A stretch of 64,000 nt of DNA from Crambe crambe. Its lineage: Eukaryota; Porifera; Demospongiae; Poecilosclerida; Crambeidae. Shown here piece by piece: positions 15,001 to 27,000 of this stretch. Location of the stretch: positions 5,102,404 through 5,166,403 of the forward strand of contig OZ004597.1 of NCBI GenBank assembly GCA_963924555.1. The letters are read 5' to 3'. The notes below the pieces were generated by a model. It was not told where the DNA came from. It saw only the letters and a list, made by a program, of their open reading frames with translations, and did no database searches. The translations under genes and the position numbers were made by a program. How positions within the stretch are numbered: position 1 is the first letter of the stretch; every line of letters begins with the position of its first letter.

Positions 15001-18000
15001 CCTTTAGAGGAATAATTGATGCCACTCAACATCAAGTCATTGTCAGCTTGACATTTGATGATCGCACACAGCTGGTCAATCTCGACCTCTCTCGAGACAC
15101 AATGTACTCTGGTTTGGTCAGATTCAGTGCCTTTCCCTCCTCTTCCCTCACCATCAACAGTGAGACAGCATTGGCCACTCTGAGAGGCAACTCTCAGCTC
15201 TCACCAGCCCAGATCTTTGTCAACTCACGTACTCTAAACATCAGTCAATCTCTCAGTGTGGCTTGTAATTTGGATCCAGATGTCGGTGATGTTGACCTGG
15301 GTTCCTCTACAGGAATTCCAGTGCCTATGTCTAGTGTTTCAGACCGTATTTCCATGACTGTACGAGTCAATTCAGGCACATCAATTCTTGACTCCATTGA
15401 TCTTGACATCACCTTCGATCCCAGTATTATCCGTGCAATCAGTGCAGTCCAAGGTAGTGACTGGCCATCCACAGGTCTTTTCGCTTTCCGTACTGACGAT
15501 CCTATACACCTCATTTCCTTTGGAGGCACACTAGTGGGATCCACACCAGTTAGAGGCACATCTCTTCACCTTGCCACTATAACTTTCGAAGCAGTAGGTG
15601 CTGGAGTGACTAACATATCTGGCCTGGTACGCACTCTTGCTGAGCAAAGACCTAACGGATCTGCAAGCATTGGAGTTGTCCCTCGAGCTTTCACAGCCGG
15701 GGCCATTCAAACTATCATAACTGGCTCACGAAGGAGAAGAAGTGCTGATCTTCATGACTTTGCTGTGCCTCATGTTCGATCCCGGAGACAGTCGGCTGTC
15801 TGTCCATCTCCTCCTTGTGCTTCATGTAATCCTCAAGGAAGGGAAACTGGTGATGTGGATGGCAACTGCATATTTGATGTCCGTGATGCATCTTTCTTAC
15901 AGCTGCACTATCTCACAACTGTTGCTACTGGAGTGGCACCTACACTGCCTGAGGATAGGAGCATGTTTCTTGATTCTGACTTGGATGGTAGAGTGGACTC
16001 CAATGACGTGGTGTTCATGCTACGAGTCAACTTCAGGCTCCTAAGATTTGCATTTCGGCCACAATTTGTTCCAGTTGAGCAATCAGGAGACTCTTGTCAG
16101 TTCTCTGTCAACATCACTCTAGTTGAGAGAGGGGATATCCCTGCTAATAATGTGTCCACAGCTCTGATATTCGATATTGCTAATGAGGATTCCTCCTTCC
16201 AGGCCATGTTTGATGCTACCAACTTCACAGTTGGAAGAGTTCTTCCTGAAAGTAAAGGATCCAACTTCTATGGTGGACTGGTAGAAGGGGTTTATCTTGG
16301 AAATGGAGTTTATAGTATAACAGCAGAGTCTGCACTGGGACCAGCTCCATTCGGTATCTCTCCCATCCAGGTGACTTTCGACGGCGAAGGACAAACATCA
16401 TCTCTTAGAACGGCCACTCTCTTCTTCTCCCGAGGGGTGCCAAGATATACTGGAATGCTGAATGCAAGTATCTCCCTAAGAGGAGAAACTATCACTCTTA
16501 GTTCTCAGCTTGGTTACTCACCTCTCCTCTTAGCCAACTCCTCTCTCACATCAGCTGAATGCCTCCTCCTTCAGTCTCCTTTCATGTTTGAGAACAGAGT
16601 GTACATAACTAATGTATCCGAAGCTGCCAACATTGGGGATGTGGTAATACAAGTGTTAGCCACTTCCAATCGACCATCTGTGTCCATCAATTACACGATA
16701 ACGAACACAGGTTCGTTACCATTCAACATCAGTTCCAACACCGGTGATATCACTGTCACTAATGAACTAGACTTTGAATCCACTTCTTCCTTCAGTTTGA
16801 TGGTTGCAGCTTCAGAATTATTGTTGAGTGGTGAGGTCTTCACTGCTACAGCTCAAGTACTCATCTCAGTCACTAATGAAAATGATCTTCCACCGTTCAT
16901 ATCTCCACTTCCTACCACATCTGTCTTAGCCTCTCAGCAAATCAGAGAAGATGTTGCTCAAGTAGTAGCCAATGATCCTGACAATTTGGATGCTTTAAGC
17001 TACACTATAACTGCTTCTTCAGTGCCTGGACTCTTTTCAATTGATGTAGCTAGTGGTGTTGTGAGAATAGAAAGGTCTCTACTGCCAAATAGCAACTCTC
17101 TTGTAGTCTTGAACATAACAGTGTCCGACAGTGCTTTCTCGACTTTGAGTTCAGTGAATTTGGATGTGTATCTGCCTAGTTTTTCTGAACGTGTCTATTC
17201 AACTAACATATCTGAAGCAACTGCTCCTGGAAATTTGTTGGTTCAACTTAGACTTGTTAATACAAGAAATGAAGTGTTCATATTTATGTCACAAGATGAT
17301 CGATTTGGAGTGAATCAAACTGGTGAAGTTGTTCTGAACACTGAGCTTGACTATGAGGAGCAAGTGATTTACTCCACCACAATTCTGGCTAACTCTTCAA
17401 ACATTGAAGTGTCCGCACAACTCCTTATCTACCTCAGGGATGAAAATGACAATGCTCCTGTATTCACCGAATCTGCCTACAACATCTCAATCTCTGCCAA
17501 TACTCCTGTAGGCTCCCCCATCCTAATGCTACAGGCTACAGATCGTGATTCCCCTGGACCTAATTCTGACATAGACTTCTCCATTTCTCCTGATGTGAAC
17601 TCCAATCTCTTTAGGATCTCTCAGCTCTCTGGTGTCGTTGAACTGGCAGAAACTGTATTCAATGGACCAAATATAGTGATACTTAATGTAATAGCAACTG
17701 ATAATGGTTCTCCAACCATGACTGGTTCAGTTACAGTGATAATCCAAATCAATACAACTGATATTCCTGGTTTTCCCATTCCTCCAACTGTCCGAGCATT
17801 TGGAGATGCACTGAGGATCTCTGGTCCTGTTAGGATCATGAGTAGTAACAATTCTAGGGGGGCTCTCTTCCAACAGACTTTCACAAAACTCTCCAGTTCT
17901 CTCAGCGGCCAATTATTAGCAACATTTGAAGGGAGCAGCATCAGGTCTTCTTCAAGCTTCACGACTACACTGCAGCAAGCGCCTAGTGCCACTGCACACT

Positions 18001-21000
18001 TGCTGAATCCAACCACCACAGTCTACCAGGAGAGCAGAAGTGTGCGACTATCCTTCCAAGTACGTGATGTGAACCACCTGACTCGTGTGACAGGCACGAC
18101 ACTACAAGGTCAAGCTGTGCTTGCTGGCAGCTCCGAGAGAGTCACATCAAGTCCTTGCAATCCAGACTCTGTGTTTGGCATATGTGTGGTTACTGTTACA
18201 CTCCCTGACTCCTGGTTCAATGTTTCTTCCAATGTCATCATTGAACCAACACTGAATGGAGGCACTTCAGGCATAGAATCTAACATCCCACTTCTCAGCC
18301 TGCAACCCTCACCATCTCTTGTCAGTGCAATCACCAATGACATACTGGTTGAATTACCTTCCAGAGACATAGTCTCAGGTCGGAGTTTCACCCTTGAAGT
18401 CTATGGCTATTCCACTTTCACTATATCTGGATTTTCACTTGTATTCCAGACTCAGGACTTGCTCACAATTACTACTGTGATGATTGACATGTCACAGTGG
18501 AGTATGCAGAGTGCTAATGGTTCAAACTCATTTGGGATTTCAGCAATCAGTTCTGTACCAACCGGAGGAGGTGCTCCAAACAATGGAAGACGTATACCAC
18601 TATTCACCCTGCAGGTCCTCACAACCTCTGGCCTGTCTTCTGCAATGTCCACAACCATCACTGCTCGGATACAGTCACTTAGCAACCCAGTGGAAGGTAG
18701 TACCATATTAACATCCACTGGGTCAACTTCAGGTCCTGCACAGTTTCTCAGTCGAAGTGGACAAGGAACAACAGGTACCGTTCATATTGTGCCAAACAAC
18801 ATCATAGCCGTGTACCCTTATGTCCGTCAGTCCGAGTTGCTAAATACTGCTGTGTTGAGTGCAGCTGTTGTAACTGTCCCAGTCCAACTCTTAGTGGGTT
18901 ATTCTTCAGGTGAAGTGTTGGTGTATACTGGTGGGGGTGTGACATGTTCATCCGACACACCTGGTGCTATCAACCCTGATCCTTCCTGCACCTCATTGCA
19001 ACTGGTGGGCAATGAGACAGCAGGTTCTGACTTAGTTCAAGTGTCATTTGACATTGGCTCAGTCTCAGGCCGACTCCCCCTTCGTGTGTACTATCCTCAA
19101 ATTCCTCTCTCGTACAGGACCACTGACAGAGTCCTCAACCTAATTCAGTATTCGGAATCCAGCGATTGTAGAGCATACCAACAAGCCATTCTCTCTATCT
19201 TCACTGACTTCACAGCTTCCCCACAACAGAGGCTACTTGAGATTTCTGTTACTGATCTTATTTCCCCGCTCCTTTTTTCTGGTGATCCTTCCGTGCTGGC
19301 ACTAGTGGGAAGCAGGGTCTTGGGTGTGAGTCCAGGTAGTACTGTAGTGTGCAGCACTGGACTCACTCAGTCTCTTGGTTGTATCGACATAACTGTCTCA
19401 TCAGAACCTGTTTCAGTCATTGCTCTAGTTGGCTCAGTGTTGATTGATGTTACTATAACAACCAGCAGTGGTATTGCTGCAAACTCAACTAGTGTAGCAG
19501 ATATTCAAGCTAGAGAAGAATTCCAATTTGAACAAGAGAGAGGAAGTCTAGTAGTGGCAGTTCAGTTCTCTGATGGTGCACTTTCAGCAGTAAACGGCTC
19601 TGAAGTTGCTCTCCTGCCATCTAACTCAAGTCTGTATTCTATCAATGACAACACAATAGTCTCCAGAGGCAGTGGAGAAACCATCGGGAGCTTTGTGTGG
19701 CAACCTCTAGGTGGTCAATGCAGCGTTACTATCACCGACTTCTTCCTGTTCTCCAGTTCCCTGCCTACACCTATGGCCATTCAAACATCTCTTCCTCCCT
19801 CTCCAGTTGTCCATCTCCTAACTACACCTCTTGATCCAGCAACTTCAATAGGCGTCTCCTCATCTCTGTCCATCACAGTCACCCTGGTTTTTCCCGGTGG
19901 GCGCCTGTTAGATGTCACTACGGATTCCAGACTGACTTATGTATTTTCAAATGACACTCTTTCTATCGCTGGTGGAGTGATCAATGCTAGTGAAGGAGCT
20001 ATAGGTTCTTCTCAACTAACCATACAGTACAAATCTAGTGATGTTGTCTTGACTGCCAATATTGATATTCTAGTTGTGGTCTCCACTGCACTCTCCATCA
20101 GAGCAAACCCTTTCCCTACCTACCCAGGCTCTGCTGATGTTTCTGTTACTACACTTCAACCTATAGAGGACACTGGTATGTGGCAGAGAGCCTCTCTCCA
20201 AGTGCAACTCTCACTCTCCAATGGCACAGCAGTAGATGTTAGTGGTCTCTCTGAGACTAGTCTGCAGGCTGTAGTCTTAGTCCCCCCTGTCGTCCCCCAG
20301 ATCCTCGATGGTTCAGTCCTGAGTGTCACTGGTGGTGTGGGAATCATTCAAATAAGAGGAACTTTCGTTACTCAGATGAGTGATCTTGTCATCACAGTTG
20401 ACATGGATCCTGTGAGAGTGACTGGAGTAAATGTTGTACCTCTTCCTTCCAACACTTTGAAAGGAATTACAAGACTGTCCACTCAACAACTGAATGTGGA
20501 CTTGACTCTATCAGATGGAACTCGGCTTTTATCTTACCCTGCAAACCCAGCTTTTTCCAGCAACCCCCTACCAGGGATTGTCAGGTACAATGCGTCCAGC
20601 ACAACATTCAGTGTTGATAGCGGTGGACTGTTACTACCTATCACCAACTCCCATATTCCAGTCTCTGTGGACATCACAGCAGGTTCCAATTCAGTTCCAA
20701 GTTCTTACAGTTTTGTGGTGAATCTGGATCCGGGTGTTGGAGATGTTGATATCGGCATGGCCACAGGTAGTCCCATTCCCAATTCCAGAGCAGGTTCAAG
20801 TCAGGTGCTCCCCATAGTGGTGAACACAGGAGGTAGGAACCTCGGATCCATCGACATTGTGATCAACTATGATGTGACTGTCATCAGCCCGACTGAAGTG
20901 ACCTTGGGACCAGGATTTGTATCGGGGGTGCATGAAGCATCCCTAAATGACCCTCCAGGTGAAATAAGATTTGGTGGAGCTCTGTCATCAGACATTTCTG

Positions 21001-24000
21001 GATCAAGACTTCATCTCTTCAACCTGAGATTTAGCCTCATTGCTGGACTTTCCTCACCTGGTGAATCATTCCTTCGTGGCTCGGTAGTGACATTTGCAGA
21101 GAGAAACCTAGTTGGCACTCCCATCGGCCTGGCCACCCCTAGACCCATTGTAGCTGGGAATATAACATTCTCTTACACTGTAGCTGGAAACTCAAAGAGA
21201 TCAATTCCAGAGTCCATACCACCATCTCCATCAAGTTACTCTCATTCCCGACAAAGAAGGCAAATGAGTTGTCCTTCACCACCTTGCCCTTGTTCTGGTC
21301 TTTCTCTTGGAGATGCTGATGGAAACTGTATCTTTGATGTACGAGATGTGTCATTCACCCTGCTCTATATCAGTGAGAGTTTACTAACTTCTTCTCAATC
21401 GACAAATAACTTCCTGAGCCAGGTCACTCAAGCTCAACTCAGACAGCTCGATCCTAACCAAGACAGTATAATTGACACCAGTGATGCTTTCTTCCTGTTG
21501 AGGGCTCTCTTCCGGCTAGTGTACTTCCTAGAGAATGTGTCTGTCACTCCCATACAAGACCCTCTCTCTAGATGCCTCTTCACAGTCCAAGTCCAACTCA
21601 GGACTTCCCAGGGCACACCACTTGGTCAAGTTGAGGTCTTCATAGATTTCGGTTTTGTAGATTCTTCAAGCAATATCGATTTTGCTGATAGTGGTTTCTT
21701 AGCTGGACAACTCCTGACCACTGACAAGGGAGAATCTCTGAATGGAGGAATAGTGAAAGCACAAGAATCTGCTGATGGCCTCTTTATCGTCCAACTTAAT
21801 TCCAGTTTTGTGTCAAGCAGTGTGGGGATATCTGTCATTACTGCCACATTTGATGCTCATAATTCAACCAGTTCCTCTCGATCCGTCCAGTTCTTTGGTC
21901 GTCCACCTTTGCTCTATCCTTTCCCTCTCAGTCTGAACCTCCCCACAAGAAATACACAAATCTTGGTGGCAGCGTCTTCAGGCTACTCTCCCTTCACTCT
22001 GACATCCAACACCATCGCCACCTCGCAATGTAGTGACTTCCCATTACTGGAACCGGAACTGAATGTCACCTCAGTGTCCGCATTCCAGGCTCTGTTAGGT
22101 TGGAATTTACTGAACATGAGAAGAGGACTGAATTTGACGTCCAGTCTAACACTGCTTGTCATCAACTGCACAGTGGACCAAAATCAAATCACTCTCAATT
22201 CTACTTGTGTGGGTCCCACAAGTGTGGCAGTTGACAGCAGTACCTCACACACCTTACAAACCAGACCATTCACTGCATACTACCTCCAAGTGCAAGCTTC
22301 CACATCTTCCACGGATGTCACAGGAATAGTATCGCCAGAAGCTCCTCCCACTGGAGTTAATCTTCCAACATACTCTCTTCGATCAGATAGAACCATCTTT
22401 ACATGGACTCTCCCCACTTCCCCTAATGGAATCATCACACATTACACTCTCTATGTGAACTCTGAGGCCATTTTCAATGGGTCTGGTCTCTCCTTCTTGT
22501 ACACACAAGCCATCACTGAAGAGGCTAATTTGACCCTGGAGGCACATAACTCCGCTGGCATTGGGACAAGTGGAGTGGGAATAATATCAGTTGCAACCAG
22601 TACAGACTCCACTGGAGTGATTGGCATTAGTCTAGCCTTAGCAGACATTATCATCATCTGTGTGGTGGTGACAGCCTTTGTCATCATCATGCTATTGCTG
22701 CTTATGCTCTGCTGCATGATAAGGAGGAGATGGACTCAGAAGACTAAAAAGAGACCAGCCTTCCTCTCAAGTAACTTCACAGCTGAAAATATTGGAGTGG
22801 TATGTGATCATTATAATTATGCTAAGTTTTATATGAGGTCAATAAACTAGTTTTGTTTATTCGTTTGTTTGTTTGTTTGTTTGTTTGCTTTTTTGTTTTT
22901 TGTTATTTTATGAGAAATAAGTAGCACTTTATGATGATTTCTTTCGCTGCAGGAGAAAGTTCCTCTCCCACAAGACAGTGTTTATGTCTTATTGCCACTG
23001 GATGCGCAAAGAGAAAAACATTTTGAAGAAAAGTTTGCTAAAGAACAACCCACGACATTTTGGTATCAGGACGAAAAGAAAATTGTGAGTTCTCGTGTAA
23101 GAATTGTGTAACAAAATTAAAACAATTTGCTGTGCAGGAATTGCTGCCGCCACAATTTGAGTCTTCAGATTCATCAGATGAATCTGATGTGTCTGAGCAG
23201 TTCGGCTTGACCTTTGATGACCCTTGGACTCTTGGAGAACCTGTCCCTGAGAAGACAGACATGAGTGACCTTTGGGTGACTGAGGACACTATGCCACTCA
23301 CTGAAAGGAAAAGAAAGTATTCTGTCATCAGGAAAAAGTGAGAATATTCAATCCACAGGAGCTATGTGTAAAACTGTATGACTAGTGCATGAAATAATTA
23401 TTGCTGTATCATTATCAAGGCAAGGTGCCACATTACTTCTATTTCATGCTGTGGAGTTTCTTTTTATTGTCCATACCACTCTCAGGAGCACTTCTCAAAA
23501 GAGGGACTCTCATCGCAGGGACTCTCATCGCAGGTCCTCCAGCTTCCTGCGTCGTGTGTCCTTCTCACGGCATAAAGAAGATGATGAAATCCCATTGGTC
23601 ACAATTGATGAACCAGGAGGAGAGCCAGATGTAATCTCAGAAAATGAAATGATTGGCTATCGGGACCAGATCATGAAACTCAGCAGCGAAAATGAGCAGA
23701 AAAGGAGATCCTTTACAGACATGGGCACTCCTGTGGTAAGTATTGTCATAAATCACATGTTATACATATGTAGCTACATGAAATACTTCAGATGGTTTTA
23801 TCTGTTGTTGCTACCATTAAGTGCGAACTCTGCAATCATATGTGCTCATCGAAGGCAGAATGAAATATATGCTCACCTAACCTTGCTTGTGTTGATATAG
23901 GGAGCTCCCACACATGGAAGTCCCAGAGGTAAGGAGGAGTCAGCCCAGACATTGATGGAGCAACCTCCTCCATCAGATGAGACTTCAGCCCAGTTGGCTC

Positions 24001-27000
24001 AAAGACTCAGAGCTGTGGTGAGAGCTGGACAGGACATGACTGAGTACCGTGACCTCATTACAGTGAAGCCAGCAAGTCCTCCTAATCAGGCACAGTAAGT
24101 GCAGGAAGGTTCATCACTGGCAACTCTCAGAAGTCCAGCTGAATGTTATCCAATAAGCCTTCCCCCCTCATTTCACACTTCTTACCCTTATGAAATCTTA
24201 CTTTGCTCACTCACCAAAAAACAACGAACAACAACAATAACAACAACAACAACAAACCCTTATGTTCAATATTGGTTGTAATTTTATTGGTTGTTACTCT
24301 AATTCTTCCATAGACTACCTTATAATGCTGCAAAGAACCGCTATCGTAATGTCCTGCCATGTGACAGCACAAGAGTCTTATTGCAAGACCCTGACCCACT
24401 GGTACGTTTTTTGCACTGAGATCATCCTGTGATACATTATTACTTATTGTTTGTTTATTTGTCAGGTTGAAGGCTCAGATTATATCAATGCAAACTACCT
24501 TGACATCAATGGGAGGGAAAAGTCGTACATTGCTACTCAGGTCAGTTGGGCTCCTTTTGACTCTATGATTCTGATATAGGGGGTGTATTATGCAAAGATA
24601 CAGTACATTGTTGTAAGCTAGGCTATTGAATAGCTGGTACAGTACATTTCATAAGTTATTGAATAACTTGCAAGCTTGTTTACATTCTACTGTGGCATCT
24701 TTAGCTGGATGAATGTGTTTGTGGACTGGTCCTCTTATCTTCTTTTGTGAGAACAAAGTTTGGGAATTCCTTTATGCTACTGTACCCAGTTTGACTTCTG
24801 CAGCCCTTTCCCTGTCAGTTCCTTTGGTTGTACCTTGAGCTGAGCTCATTTTGCTTCATTAAAACAGGCCTGGGTAGCTTTGAGGCTACACTGCAAAAAT
24901 AGAATTGTTATTTCAATAAACATAACTGTTAATTAAGACTAATCATCGTTGAAACAACCAAACAGTTTGTTATATTCACCGAAAATATAGTGTCATTTTG
25001 ACAGATTTCAAATGATTAACCTCACCTAACTAAGTAGGTTTGTTAAAATAACAATTTCGTTTTTGCAGTGTACACATATAGGTATTGGCTGCCTGGCTTT
25101 CCTCACCATGAGCTCTTTGGTTCACCATAATACATACTTCTCTCCTGATATGTTACTGAGTTTGTTTAGGTTGTAGAGGTATGCGTGGTATGCAACATTG
25201 GCATGCAACATTGGACATACAGTACACATTGTATAGCATGTCCAGTCACAATTTGGCAAGGGCCGATTGATATACCACAATGTAATTGTAGAAGACCAGT
25301 AGCTTTACAAATCTGAGTTAGTGTGGCTTCTCCTGTAGTTAGCACTGCAACCATGGCTCAGTATGAGTTGTCTGGTTCCCAGCAACTGGAACAGTTACTT
25401 CAAATGGAGTGCTCTATATGTCTGGGTCAGTTGAACAACCCTCATCTCACTGACTGTGGTTGTGGCTACAGTTTCTGTAGGGATTGCATCTCTAACATTC
25501 GCAGTAGGACATGCCCTCTGTGTAAGTGCAGTTTCAGAATCACTGTGGCAAATAAACGTTTGGAAAGAGCTCTTCTCGAAGTTCAAGTCCACTGCTCCTA
25601 TAGAAATGAAGGTTGTAAGTGGGTGGGGAAGTCGAGTAGTCTCAAGGAACATTTGAATCTGTCACCTTCTGTTGGAACACTGCTAATTGGGTGTGGTTTT
25701 GTAGAGTTGTTATGCCGATATTGTAATGAAAGTTTTTGTCGAGGAGATCTTGAGAAACATCATCAGGAATGTATCCACAGACCTCTAACTTGTGAATATT
25801 GTGGTCACATGTCCTCTTATCAGGAGATGAAGTCACACTGGTCTTTGTGTGAGAGGTATCCCATCCCATGCACCAACTCATGTGGAGAGGAAGTGGCAAG
25901 ATACTGTCTTAATGAGCACTTAGCGAAGGACTGCTCAATGAGAGTAGTTGACTGCAGCTTTGCAATTGTTGGCTGCAAGGCAAAACTAGTCCATAAGTAC
26001 ATGAAAGATCATTTACTTGAAGAGGCAGGGATGCACTTTTTGCTGCAAAATGAAGTGCACGAGAAGAAGCTGAGGGATTTGCAGGAGAAAGTTGAACAAC
26101 AGGCCAAAAAGCACGCTGAGGAAGTTAATAGTTTGCGCACAGAACTTGGGAAGAGTAATGAAAAGATTTTGAGTTTAGAGAGAAGAATGGCAGAACTGAG
26201 TCAAACAAAGATTAAAGAGGAACAGTTTTACAAGTATGACTCCATCAAGAAGGAAATGACTGTCGTTCGATTCAAGCTAGAGAGTAAGTCAGAGAAACAA
26301 GCAGTTGGAGAAGTCAGGAGGCAAATTGACAAGGTAGGGAGGGACGTGGTGAGAATCAAGGCTCTCTTGAAGGATAAACACTGGCTACTTGACTAAACTA
26401 ACAATAGTTAGTGGCAGGATTAGAAATATGTCCGACTATGTATAGAAACCACACCCACCAGAATTCTATGCAGCCACAGTGGGTAGTTCACTGCTAAGTG
26501 TAATGTGAATGTTAAAACGTACATAGCTAATATACATACCATACATAAATTAATAGCTAGCTATACAAATCCTAATGTCTAACCCAAGGTAATGCTAAGT
26601 TTACCCAATGGTCATCACCTTAATAAACCACATTTAACTTATTAGAAAAGTAAAGTGTAGTGTGGACTCGATCCCTATAGTGTGGGGCTTGTTATGCTCA
26701 CCCTTGGGGTTGGATTAATCAAGTGGACGGTGTCAAATAGGTCTAGAACTAACTGAATGGAAGCAAGCAGTAATCATCTTACCATGCTGGATGGCTTGAA
26801 AAGGTAAGGTGTGGTCAGCCATATATACTTCCTAGTGTGTTTCAAAAAATGTACTACTGGCATACTTACCAACCCCACAAGACACTTCTCTGGATCTGGG
26901 ATATTTTTTCCCTGGATTTGAATTAATTTCCCTGGATGAAATATAAATTAATGCAAGGGTGTAGTTAAAGGGTCCGGGGCATGCTCCCCCGGGAAAATTT

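Noticed and set aside
22953..24540. A separate cytoplasmic phosphatase gene starting after 22850
   Set aside because: There is no promoter-like gap, exon 22953 joins the transmembrane exon in phase, and the juxtamembrane exons lead directly into the PTP domain. Transcripts would settle it.
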